This document shows positions 56,688 through 64,000 of a stretch of DNA of 64,000 nucleotides, piece after piece (within the stretch, counting starts at the first letter, position 1; each line of letters opens with the position of its first letter). Source of the stretch: Nonomuraea sp. NEAU-A123 (lineage in GTDB: Bacteria; Actinomycetota; Actinomycetes; Streptosporangiales; Streptosporangiaceae); assembly GCF_018603905.1 (NCBI RefSeq), contig NZ_JAHFZZ010000008.1, positions 1 through 64,000 of the forward strand, in the 5' to 3' direction. The notes under the pieces were generated by a model that was not told where the DNA came from, did not search any database, and saw nothing but the letters and a program-made list of their open reading frames with translations. The translations under genes were made by a program, and so were the position numbers.

Positions 56688-59108
56688 ATGGTGACCCACG
56701 GCTACACACGCAGGGGCGTGCTCACGACCGGGCTGGGAGCCGCGGCCGGTTCCCTGCTCACGAGCGGCCTCGCCGCGGACCCGGCGCGGGCCGCCCGGTC
56801 CGCGAAGGACAACCCCCTCACTCTCTGGTACGGCAAGCCGGCCGCGGCCTGGCTGGAGGCGTTACCCGTCGGCTGCGGGCGGCTCGGCGCCATGGTCTTC
56901 GGCGGCGTGGCCACCGAACGCCTGCAGCTCAACGAGGACAGCATCTGGGCCGGCGGCCCGCACGTCTACGACAGCCCCGAGGCACTGGCCGCGCTCCCGC
57001 AGATCAGGCAACTGGTCTGGGAGGACAAGTGGCAGGCGGCGCAGAACCTGGCCGACCAGAAGTTCCTCGGCCGACCCAGCGAACAGGCCCCCTACCAGGT
57101 GCTCGGCGACCTGGCGCTGACGTTCCCGGGTTCCGCCGAGTTCTCCGAGTACCGCCGCGAGCTCGACCTGACCCGCGCCGTCACCACGGTCACCTACGTC
57201 CGCGACGGCGTCCGCCACACACGCGAGGTCTTCGCCAGCAACCCCGACCAGGTCATCGTGGTACGCCACACGGCCGACAAGCCGGGCGCGGTGACGTTCC
57301 AGGCGGCCTTCTCCAGCGCGCAGAGCTCGACCACGGCCGCGGCCGACCGGGCCACGATCGCGCTCGACGGGGTCAGCGGCGACACCCAGGGCATGCGGGG
57401 CGAGGTACGTTTCCAGGCCCTGGCCAGGGCCGAGGCGAAGGGCGGCACGGTCCGCACCGACGGCGGCACGCTGATCGTGGAGGGCGCCGACGAGGTCACG
57501 CTGCTGATCTCCCTGGGTTCGAGCTACCGGAGCTTCAAGGACGTCGGCGGCGACCCCGCACAGGTGGCCGAGCGGCATCTGGGACGGGCGAGCGGGCGGC
57601 CGTACGAGGTGCTGCTGCGCAAGCACGTACGGGATTACCAGCGGCTTTTCGGGCGGGTGGCGATCGACCTGGGCACCTCGGAGGCGGTCGCGCTGCCGAC
57701 CGACGAGCGCATCGCCCGCAAGCAGCTCGACACCGACCCGCAGCTCGCCGCCCTGTACTTCCAGTACGGCCGCTACCTGCTGATCTCCAGCTCCCGCTCC
57801 CCCGGCTACGCCGCCAACCTCCAGGGCATCTGGAACGACTCGCTCACCCCCGCGTGGGAGTCGAAGTACACCATCAACATCAACTGCGAGATGAACTACT
57901 GGCCGGCCGCGCCGGCCAACCTCACCGAGTGCATGGAGCCGCTGTTCGACCTGATCAAGGACCTGGCCGAGTCGGGGGCCAGGACCGCCAGGACGCAGTA
58001 CGGCGCGGGCGGCTGGGTGGCCCACCACAACACCGACGGCTGGCGCGGGACCGCGCCCGTCGACTTCGCCTTCTACGGCGTGTGGCCGAGCGGCGGCGCG
58101 TGGCTCTGCCTGACGCTGTGGGAGCACTACCTCTACACGGGGGACGAGCGGCGGCTGCGCGAGCACTTCCCGCTGATCAAGGGCTCGGTGGAGTTCTTCC
58201 TGGACACGCTGCAGACCGACCCCAGGACCGGCTACCTGGTGACCAACCCCTCGCACTCCCCCGAGGTGGGCCACCACGAGGACGGCGGCGAGAACGTCAG
58301 CATCTGCGCGGGCCCGACCATGGACATGCAGATCCTGCGGGACCTGTTCGGCGCGTTCGAGGAGGCCTCGACGATCCTCCGGCTGGAGGAGGGGATGCGG
58401 GAGCGGTCGAAGCAGGCCCGGGCCCGGCTGGTGCCCACCCAGGTGGGTCATCTCGGCCAGATCCAGGAGTGGCAGGAGGACTACCGGGGCGACGCCGCGT
58501 TGTCGCGCAGCCGGCACATCTCGCATCTGTGGGGGCTGTTCCCGAGCCACCAGATCGACCCGCGTCTGACCCCCGACCTGGCCACGGCGGCCCGCCGGAC
58601 GCTGGAGCTGCGGGGCGAGGCGGGGGCGGGCTGGTCGCTCGCCTGGAAGATCAATTTCTGGGCGCGGCTGCTGGACGCGCCGGAGGCGTACAAGCGGCTG
58701 AGCAACCTGCTGCTGCCCGCCCGTACGGCGCCCAACATGTTCGACCTGCATCCGCCGTTCCAGATCGACGGCAACTTCGGCGGGACCTCCGGGATCACCG
58801 AGATGCTGCTGCAGAGCCACGGCGACCAGGTGCACCTGCTGCCGGCGCTGCCCGCGGCCTGGCCGGCGGGGTCGTTCAGCGGGCTGCGGGCTCGGGGCGG
58901 CTTCGAGATCGACCTGGAGTGGAGTGGCGGGGCCGTACTCCGCGGGAAGATCTGCTCGGACCTGGGGCGGAAGCTCACGCTCCGCACCGCGAAGGACGTC
59001 ACGGTCACCGAACACGGCAGGCCGGTCAAGGGCGAGCGGCCGGAGCCGGGGGTGATCGTCTTCGACACCCGGCGCGGCGGCGTCTACGACCTGGCCGCGT
59101 CCGCCTGA
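56688..59108 (+). CDS. GH95 alpha-L-fucosidase/galactosidase
   Basis: An 806-aa secreted glycosidase. A Tat signal (TRRGVLTTGLGAAAGSLLTS) is followed by the GH95 N-terminal domain (LTLWYGKPAAAWLEALPVGC, LQLNEDSIWAGGPHVYDSPE) and the (alpha/alpha)6 catalytic barrel. Active-site segments INCEMNYWPAAPANL, WVAHHNTDGWRGTAP, and the ENVSICAGPTMDMQILRDLF region are present, with HPPFQIDGNFGGTSGITEML near the end. Family members release alpha-1,2-linked fucose or galactose. Fucose released outside would be imported by the ABC genes at 60432 and oxidised via the lactonase. AGGAG lies very close to the ATG, so the GTG at 56691 may be used. Confidence 0.93.
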   Translation: MVTHGYTRRGVLTTGLGAAAGSLLTSGLAADPARAARSAKDNPLTLWYGKPAAAWLEALPVGCGRLGAMVFGGVATERLQLNEDSIWAGGPHVYDSPEALAALPQIRQLVWEDKWQAAQNLADQKFLGRPSEQAPYQVLGDLALTFPGSAEFSEYRRELDLTRAVTTVTYVRDGVRHTREVFASNPDQVIVVRHTADKPGAVTFQAAFSSAQSSTTAAADRATIALDGVSGDTQGMRGEVRFQALARAEAKGGTVRTDGGTLIVEGADEVTLLISLGSSYRSFKDVGGDPAQVAERHLGRASGRPYEVLLRKHVRDYQRLFGRVAIDLGTSEAVALPTDERIARKQLDTDPQLAALYFQYGRYLLISSSRSPGYAANLQGIWNDSLTPAWESKYTININCEMNYWPAAPANLTECMEPLFDLIKDLAESGARTARTQYGAGGWVAHHNTDGWRGTAPVDFAFYGVWPSGGAWLCLTLWEHYLYTGDERRLREHFPLIKGSVEFFLDTLQTDPRTGYLVTNPSHSPEVGHHEDGGENVSICAGPTMDMQILRDLFGAFEEASTILRLEEGMRERSKQARARLVPTQVGHLGQIQEWQEDYRGDAALSRSRHISHLWGLFPSHQIDPRLTPDLATAARRTLELRGEAGAGWSLAWKINFWARLLDAPEAYKRLSNLLLPARTAPNMFDLHPPFQIDGNFGGTSGITEMLLQSHGDQVHLLPALPAAWPAGSFSGLRARGGFEIDLEWSGGAVLRGKICSDLGRKLTLRTAKDVTVTEHGRPVKGERPEPGVIVFDTRRGGVYDLAASA

Positions 59109-60289
59109 GCGTCGATCTGAGCGCCACCCGGGGCGTCGGTCCGAGCGTCCGTCTGGGCGTCCGTCTGGGCGTCCGCCGGGACGACGTCCTGCGCGTCCGC
59201 CGGGGCGTCGGCCAAGGCAGCCGGCCGAGGCGGCCGGCTTCGGGGCGGGGTGCGGGAGGACTCGCCACGGGCGTGGGCGGCGAACAGGCGGGCCGCCTCG
59301 TCCGGGTCGCCGGCGGCCAGTGTCGCCGCCAGGTCGTCGTGGTAGTCCGCCATCGCGCCCCAGTCGCCACCGTAGAGCGGGTTGCCGACCACGTGCAGGC
59401 TCCACAGGTTGGACTCGATGGTCCGCCACAGCCGCAGCAGGAAGGAGTTGCCGCAGGCGGCGCAGACGCGCCGGTGGAAGGCCAGGTCGGCATCCCTGAA
59501 CGCGCCGATGTCGCCGTCGCTCGCCGCCTGCCGCATCGCCCGCACGTCACCCGCGAGCTGCCGCAGCGTCTCGGGCCGGACGCGGGTGGCGGCGCCGCGC
59601 GCGGCGTACTCCTCCAGCAGCACCCGGATGTCGCGGACCTCGCGGGCCTGCTCGTCGGAGATCTCCGCGACGTAGCTGCCCCGGTTGGGATAGGAGATCA
59701 CCAGGCCCTCGTGCGCCAGCCGCTTGATCGCCTCCCTGGCCGGGGCCTGGCTGGTGCCCACCCGGCGGGCGATCTCCGACTCCACCAGCCGCTGCCCGGC
59801 CACCAGCTCGCCGGCGACGATCCAGCCGCGCAGCAGCGCGTAGACCCGGTCGGACAACAGCTCCCTGGGCATCAGCCGGGCCGTGGGCGGCGCGACCTGC
59901 TGCTCCTGCCAGATGCGCGCGACCGTGGACTGCGAGAGGCCGAGCTGCTTGGCCATCGTGCGGGTGGACGGCACGGCGGACCCGGTGGCCGCGGCCGCGA
60001 TCACCCGCTCGGCCTCCTGCCGCTCCGCGGTGCGCGGGCGGCCGGGGCGCGGGGCGTCCGCCAGGCCGTCGAGGCCGCGTTCGACGAACCGGTCGCGCCA
60101 CTTGGTCACGGTCGCGGGACTCACCGCCAGCCGCGTCGCGATCTCGTTGCGGGGCAGGCCGTCGGCGCAGGCGAGCACGATGCGGCTCCGCAGGCTCAGG
60201 CTCGCGCCACCGCCCTCCGCCCATGCCCGCAGGGCGGCGAGCTCCTCCGTGCCCAGCACCAGCCGCTTGCCGTCCTCGCGTCCAGCCAT
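59084..60289 (-). CDS. IS630-type HTH fused to GntR-FCD regulator
   Basis: A 401-aa composite regulator. Residues 15-138 match the DNA-binding half of IS630 transposases: SLRSRIVLACADGLPRNEIA, SPATVTKWRDRFVERGLDGL, PGRPRTAERQ, LGLSQSTVARIWQEQ. There is no DDE domain. Residues 142-210 are a GntR wHTH (LLRGWIVAGELVAGQRLVES, GTSQAPAREAIKRLAHEGLV) and 215-345 an FCD sensor (FRDADLAFHRRVCAACGN). The last 55 residues are an Ala/Asp/Thr-rich tail from a 12-base DNA repeat. It overlaps the GH95 3' end by 25 bases and diverges from the sugar ABC operon, which it probably controls. Confidence 0.88.
   Translation of the reverse strand: MAGREDGKRLVLGTEELAALRAWAEGGGASLSLRSRIVLACADGLPRNEIATRLAVSPATVTKWRDRFVERGLDGLADAPRPGRPRTAERQEAERVIAAAATGSAVPSTRTMAKQLGLSQSTVARIWQEQQVAPPTARLMPRELLSDRVYALLRGWIVAGELVAGQRLVESEIARRVGTSQAPAREAIKRLAHEGLVISYPNRGSYVAEISDEQAREVRDIRVLLEEYAARGAATRVRPETLRQLAGDVRAMRQAASDGDIGAFRDADLAFHRRVCAACGNSFLLRLWRTIESNLWSLHVVGNPLYGGDWGAMADYHDDLAATLAAGDPDEAARLFAAHARGESSRTPPRSRPPRPAALADAPADAQDVVPADAQTDAQTDARTDAPGGAQIDAQADAARS
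59112..59210. repeat. Imperfect 12-base tandem repeat in the regulator tail
   Basis: Units of the form GCGTCCGTCTGG recur with changes about seven times, encoding on the minus strand repeated (A/T)DAQ units. It explains the low-complexity C-terminus of the fusion regulator and could vary in length between strains. Confidence 0.65.
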
Positions 60290-60349
60290 CCGCCCATCCT
60301 AACGTATTTATGACTCAGGCAATCCGCTGGATACCTATTTACGTGGCCC

Positions 60350-60390
60350 TTGACGAGCCTATGTGACCTACGTATTAAATAATCGTTAAT
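60350..60390 (+). promoter_or_regulatory. Promoter and operator of the fucose-type sugar ABC operon
   Basis: TTGACG (60350-60355) and TATTAA (60373-60378) are separated by exactly 17 bases, a near-consensus sigma-70-type promoter. An ATTAA-TTAAT inverted pair (60374-60390) overlaps the -10 element, a good place for a repressor. The rest of the 60290-60431 gap is AT-rich and holds further CGTATTTA/TACGTATTA-like repeats. Confidence 0.65.
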
Positions 60391-60431
60391 CGAGTGACGA
60401 CCCATTAAAAGGCGTCTCCCCTGGAGGTGCG

Positions 60432-61703
60432 ATGCGCTCCCCACGTCCATTCCTCGCCCTGACCGCCATCGGATGCCTGTCCCTGCTCGCCGGCTGCGGC
60501 GGGGGCGGCTTCGCCGGTGACGGCCAGGAGCGGCCGAGCGGGGGCGGCCAGGCCACGGTCCGGATGCTGGTCAACATCACCCCGAACCTCACCCAGGCGT
60601 ACTGGGACGGGCTGGTCAAGCCGTTCGAGCAGGCCAACCCCGGCATCGACGTCAAGATCGAGGCGCCGACCGGCAAGGGCGTGGCCGACACGCTCCCGCA
60701 GCAACTCGCTGCGGGCAACGCCCCCGACGTGGTCGAGACGCTGACGGCCGACGAGACGCTCGCCAAGCAGGTGCTCGATCTGACCGGCCAGCCGTGGGCC
60801 AAGGACACGCCGCTGGCCGAGCAGGCCAAGCTGGGCGGCAAGATCTACACGGTCGGCGTCGGCGTGCAGGCGCAGTCGCTGGTCTTCTACAACAAGAAAG
60901 CGTTCGAGAAGGCCGGGATCGACCAGCCGCCGGCCACGCTCGATGACTTCGACGCGGTCATGGGCAAGCTCAAGGCGGCCGGATGGCTGCCGCTGCAGAC
61001 CGGCGGCGAGTTCCTGACCGGGCTCCAGTTGCTGCAGCTGTCCAACCCGTCGCGCGCGCAGACGCTGCCCACCTGGCAGCAGGACATCAAGGCGGGCAAG
61101 GTCAAGGCGGGCGAGTCGCTGCTGCCCTACCTGGAGCGCTACCGCACCTGGATCGACAAGGGGTACGTGGACAAGAACGCGCTCGGCATGAAGTACGCCG
61201 ACGCCGAGACCGCCTTCCTGTCCGGCAAGTCGGCGATGTACGTCATGGGGAGCTGGTTCACCGCCTCCGAGGCCAAGTCCAAGAAGGACTTCGAGGTAGG
61301 CGTCTTCCCCGCCCCGGTCGACAAGGGCCAGCAGTACCCGGGCCCGCAGGGCGCCACGATGGCCGCCCCGTACATGATCCTCAAGTCCACCCCGCAGAAG
61401 GATGCGGCGCTCAAGCTGGTGCGGTGGCTGGTCACCGACCCGGCGGCGGTCAAGAGCCAGCTCAAGCAGGACGGCAACTTCCGTGCCGGGGTGGAGCGCG
61501 AGTTCACCCCGCTGGAGAAGCAGGTGCAGCAGATCCTCGACGGCGCCCCCTCCGGGGTCCCGCAGGGTGAGGGATACGGCGACGCGACCCTGCCCAAGGG
61601 CTTCAACGCCGCCTGGAACACCGAGGTCCAGGGCCTGTACGTGGGCAAGTCGCCCAAGGAAGTGGCCGAGGGCGTGGACCGCTGGCTGGCCGGCCGGTCA
61701 TGA
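60432..61703 (+). CDS. Carbohydrate ABC transporter substrate-binding lipoprotein
   Basis: A 423-aa CUT1 family binding protein. Lipobox LLAGC with Cys22, then a Gly-rich linker. The core includes VRMLVNITPNLTQAYWDGLV, LPQQLAAGNAPDVVETLTAD, FYNKKAFEKAGIDQPPATLD and YVMGSWFTASEAKSKKDFEV. GGAGG lies 6 bases before the ATG. It overlaps the first permease gene by 4 bases. The ligand is probably fucose or a fucosyl-oligosaccharide by context; no ATPase is encoded, as usual for MsiK-dependent systems. Confidence 0.93.
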   Translation: MRSPRPFLALTAIGCLSLLAGCGGGGFAGDGQERPSGGGQATVRMLVNITPNLTQAYWDGLVKPFEQANPGIDVKIEAPTGKGVADTLPQQLAAGNAPDVVETLTADETLAKQVLDLTGQPWAKDTPLAEQAKLGGKIYTVGVGVQAQSLVFYNKKAFEKAGIDQPPATLDDFDAVMGKLKAAGWLPLQTGGEFLTGLQLLQLSNPSRAQTLPTWQQDIKAGKVKAGESLLPYLERYRTWIDKGYVDKNALGMKYADAETAFLSGKSAMYVMGSWFTASEAKSKKDFEVGVFPAPVDKGQQYPGPQGATMAAPYMILKSTPQKDAALKLVRWLVTDPAAVKSQLKQDGNFRAGVEREFTPLEKQVQQILDGAPSGVPQGEGYGDATLPKGFNAAWNTEVQGLYVGKSPKEVAEGVDRWLAGRS

Positions 61704-62629
61704 CGCTCACCCGGGTAGCACCCCTCGTCACCACCACGGTCGCGCGGCAGAAGCCCAGGAGACGCGACGGCTGGGTCACCGCGATCATGGTCGGCCCGGC
61801 CACCGTCCTCTACACCGTGATGCTGATCGTCCCGGTCGGCCTGGCCCTCTACCTGAGCCTGACCGACTGGGACGGCTTCAGCGCCGACCCGGCCTTCGTC
61901 GGCGCCGCCAACTACCTCGACCTCCTGGACGATCCCGACCTGCGCCGCGCCGCCTTCGTCACCCTGCTGGTCGCGGCGGCGGGCACGGCCGGGCTCAACC
62001 TCCTGGGCCTCGGCTTCGCCCTCCTGGTCAACGGCGTCTCCAGAGCGAACACGTTCTTCCGGATCGTGCTGTTCTACCCGCACGTGCTCAGCGCCCTCGT
62101 GGTCGGCTTCCTCTGGTCGGCGATCCTCGGCACCACCGGCGCCGTCAACAACCTGGTCACTTCCTGGGGCGGCGAGGTGCTGCCGTTCCTGTCCGATCCG
62201 ACCTGGGCCACGATCACCATGATCGCGGTGCTGGTGTGGGCGGGGTTCGGCGTCAACGTGGTGCTGTACCTGGCCGGGCTGCAGGCCGTGCCGCACTCCC
62301 TGATCGAGGCGGCGCGCATCGACGGCGCGACCCGCCGGCAGGTGTTCAGGAACGTGACGCTGCCCGCCCTGGGCCCGTCCGTGACGGTCAACATCGTGCT
62401 GTCGCTGGTGACGCTGCTCAAGACGTACGACCTGGTGGTGTCGCTGACGGCGGGCGGCCCGGCCGGGCAGACGCAGACCGTCGCCTACCTCATCCTGTGG
62501 AACTCCTTCCACGACGCCCGCCTCGGCTTCGGCTCGGCGCAGTCGGTGCTGCTCATGCTGGTGACGGGCGCGCTGGCGTTCGTGGTGACCCGGCTGCGCA
62601 GGCGGGGCGAGCTGGCGGTGCACCAGTGA
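61700..62629 (+). CDS. Carbohydrate ABC transporter permease (MalF-like)
   Basis: A 309-aa membrane subunit with a basic N-terminal tail and six helices (first: VGPATVLYTVMLIVPVGLAL). The EAA loop is SLIEAARIDGATRRQVFRNV, and the C-terminal part has SLTAGGPAGQTQTVAYLILW. It overlaps the binding-protein gene by 4 bases (ATGA) and the next permease by 4 (GTGA), so all three are translated in concert. Confidence 0.93.
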   Translation: MTLTRVAPLVTTTVARQKPRRRDGWVTAIMVGPATVLYTVMLIVPVGLALYLSLTDWDGFSADPAFVGAANYLDLLDDPDLRRAAFVTLLVAAAGTAGLNLLGLGFALLVNGVSRANTFFRIVLFYPHVLSALVVGFLWSAILGTTGAVNNLVTSWGGEVLPFLSDPTWATITMIAVLVWAGFGVNVVLYLAGLQAVPHSLIEAARIDGATRRQVFRNVTLPALGPSVTVNIVLSLVTLLKTYDLVVSLTAGGPAGQTQTVAYLILWNSFHDARLGFGSAQSVLLMLVTGALAFVVTRLRRRGELAVHQ

Positions 62630-63432
62630 GAAGGACCTTTCTCTGGGCGAGCGTCGCGTTCATGCTCATCCCCCTGTACGTACTGACAGTCAACGCGTTC
62701 AAGGGCCAGCAGGACATCCTGACCGACCCGTTCGGCCTGGGGAGCCTCACGCTGGAGCCCCTGGGCAGGGCGCTGACGAACCCGCAGTTCAACGTCGTCA
62801 AGGGCTACGCGGTCACGCTGCTGTTCGTGGTGGCGGTCAACCTGCTCTCCGTGGTGCTGGCCGCACCCGCGGCCTACGTGATCGCGCGCAGCCCGAAACG
62901 CCGCTTCCGGGTGCTGATGCTGTTCTTTCTGGCCGGGACGTTCATCCCGGGGCAGGTGCTGGTCATCCCGGTGGTCTACGTGCTCAAGACGCTCGGGCTG
63001 ATGGGCACGATCCGCGGGTTCGTGCTGTTCGAGACCGTGCTCACGCTGCCGTTCTCGATCTTCCTGTACGCGGGCTACATCGCGACCGTCCCGGCGGTGC
63101 TCGACCAGGCGGCGGCCGTGGACGGGGCCGGGCGGCTGCGGACGTTCTGGCAGATCGTCTTCCCGCTGATGCGGCCGGCGGTCGCCACGATGGTCATCCT
63201 CAACACCTTCTCGGTGTGGAACGACTTCGTGAACCCGCAGATCATCCTGGGCCCCGGCAGCGGCCTGTACACGGTGACCACCGGCGTCTACGCGGCGGTC
63301 AGCCAGTACGCCACCGACTACACGGTGGTCTTCCCGACGCTGCTGCTGGCCATCGCCCCGCTGCTGGTCTTCTTCGTCTTCATGCAACGGCACATCATCA
63401 GCGGCCTCACCGCCGGGTCCACGAAGGGATGA
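62626..63432 (+). CDS. Carbohydrate ABC transporter permease (MalG-like)
   Basis: A 268-aa membrane subunit. GTG at 62626 overlaps the preceding stop; a longer frame of the same phase upstream is antisense-free noise inside the first permease. Helices begin TFLWASVAFMLIPLYVLTVN. The EAA motif is VLDQAAAVDGAGRLRTFWQI, and the family segment FVLFETVLTLPFSIFLYAGY precedes it. It ends QRHIISGLTAGSTKG, the characteristic MalG tail that inserts into the transporter core. The next gene starts inside its stop codon. Confidence 0.93.
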   Translation: MRRTFLWASVAFMLIPLYVLTVNAFKGQQDILTDPFGLGSLTLEPLGRALTNPQFNVVKGYAVTLLFVVAVNLLSVVLAAPAAYVIARSPKRRFRVLMLFFLAGTFIPGQVLVIPVVYVLKTLGLMGTIRGFVLFETVLTLPFSIFLYAGYIATVPAVLDQAAAVDGAGRLRTFWQIVFPLMRPAVATMVILNTFSVWNDFVNPQIILGPGSGLYTVTTGVYAAVSQYATDYTVVFPTLLLAIAPLLVFFVFMQRHIISGLTAGSTKG

Positions 63433-64000
63433 TTTTGCGGGAAATCATGGCGACCGTCCCCCTCGGCACGCCGCCGGTCTGGGCGGTGCTCGAACGCCGG
63501 CTGTTCGACACGCTGGACGAGGCGTGGCGGGCCTTCGCCGCGCGCTACTGCGGGCCGGACGGCCGGCTCGTCTACCACGGCCGCGGCGAGGACCGGGACG
63601 GCGCCGACGACTTCTATGAGGCGTTCTTCAACTGGCCGGCGCTCTACCAGCTCGGCGGCGCCGACGACCTGCTCGACGCGGCCAAGCACCACTGGGAGGG
63701 CGTGACCGCGCAGCTCACCGAGCTCGGCTACCTGGTGGACGAGTTCGAGCGCGGCTACGACTGGTTCCACCAGGGCGAGTCGCTGCTGCTGTTCTACGGC
63801 ATCTGCGCGGCCGACCCGCGCGACGAGCGCTTCCGCGACTTGTCCCGCCGCTTCGCCGGGCTCTACCTGCCCGGCTCGGCCAACTACGACGCCGAGCTCG
63901 ACCTCATCCGCGCCCCGCACAACGGCGCGGGCGGCCCCCGGTACGGCCTCCAGCGGGAGTGGGCCTCCTACCACGCGGACCTGGACAGCATGCGGCCGTA
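63429..64000 (+). CDS. Unknown protein, 3' end beyond the window
   Basis: The ATG at 63429 overlaps the permease stop (ATGA) and the frame stays open for 190 codons to the window edge. Its codon use is native. I see WAVLERRLFDTLDEAWRAFA, YHGRGEDRDGADDFYEAFFN, ERGYDWFHQGESLLLFYGIC and FRDLSRRFAGLYLPGSANYD, an all-helical pattern with repeated aromatic/acidic motifs reminiscent of (alpha/alpha)6-barrel carbohydrate enzymes. No signal peptide. Position last in a sugar-importer operon suggests intracellular processing of the imported sugar. Family assignment is not secure. Confidence 0.72.
   Translation, partial: MILREIMATVPLGTPPVWAVLERRLFDTLDEAWRAFAARYCGPDGRLVYHGRGEDRDGADDFYEAFFNWPALYQLGGADDLLDAAKHHWEGVTAQLTELGYLVDEFERGYDWFHQGESLLLFYGICAADPRDERFRDLSRRFAGLYLPGSANYDAELDLIRAPHNGAGGPRYGLQREWASYHADLDSMRP

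Noticed and set aside
57029..60313. A 1094-codon plus-strand frame overlapping GH95 and the fusion regulator
   Set aside because: Shadow frame of Gly/Arg/Pro-rich type; GH95 in another frame has all family motifs.

Overview
The window reads as chromosomal DNA of a high-GC actinomycete: strong G/C preference at third codon positions, frequent GTG/TTG starts, ATGA/GTGA stop-start overlaps, and many ROK, LacI, GntR and TetR regulators beside carbohydrate ABC transporters. The mix of families (DUF5994, ANTAR, DUF5753/DUF6879, GH95, M36, an ice-binding-like exoprotein) suggests a Streptosporangiaceae-type soil organism such as Nonomuraea. That placement is an inference from gene content. I recognised no rRNA, tRNA or CRISPR array.

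Layout. 0-2.1 kb: small proteins and a GAF-ANTAR regulator. 2.2-11 kb: a sulfate-ester/sulfonate locus. A LacI regulator and a Cys-type sulfatase lie on the + strand. Facing them is a tightly overlapping - strand operon: ROK regulator, SsuCBA-like ABC importer, second sulfatase and the formylglycine-generating enzyme that activates both sulfatases. 11.2-16 kb: an ice-binding-like secreted protein, a membrane-anchored M28 peptidase and a small membrane protein, rearranged by a duplication of about 200 bp. 16.1-21.5 kb: a histidine kinase/response regulator pair with an ABC exporter whose permease carries a large extracytoplasmic insert; GGGAC/GTCCC palindromes precede both transcription units. 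21.5-31 kb: an accessory zone of TetR/SDR and AKR modules, several decayed genes (TPR-type regulator, VOC protein, AAA ATPase, an unidentified C-terminus), a DUF6879/XRE-DUF5753 cluster, and two families of direct repeats bracketing it.

31.1-38.3 kb: a Ser/Thr kinase, a Nudix hydrolase, and a sugar ABC importer (SBP plus two permeases) divergent from its ROK regulator. 38.3-44.3 kb: a LacI-controlled catabolic operon of asparaginase-like amidase, imidase/deacetylase-like hydrolase, MFS transporter and two SDRs. 44.3-50.2 kb: a divergent MocR-controlled operon of a dihydroxyphthalate-decarboxylase-like protein, a nitrilase-family amidohydrolase and a polar amino-acid ABC importer. Together these suggest scavenging of amide/imide nitrogen. 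50.3-54.8 kb: prolyl iminopeptidase, a truncated YVTN-repeat protein and a secreted M36 metallopeptidase. 54.9-64 kb: an L-fucose-type module with a fuconolactonase-like amidohydrolase, GntR regulator, Tat-exported GH95 fucosidase, an unusual IS630-HTH/GntR fusion regulator, and a sugar ABC importer followed by an incomplete gene of unknown function.

The sulfatases at one end and the GH95 module at the other are both consistent with use of sulfated or fucosylated glycans, but they are about 50 kb apart and the link is speculative.
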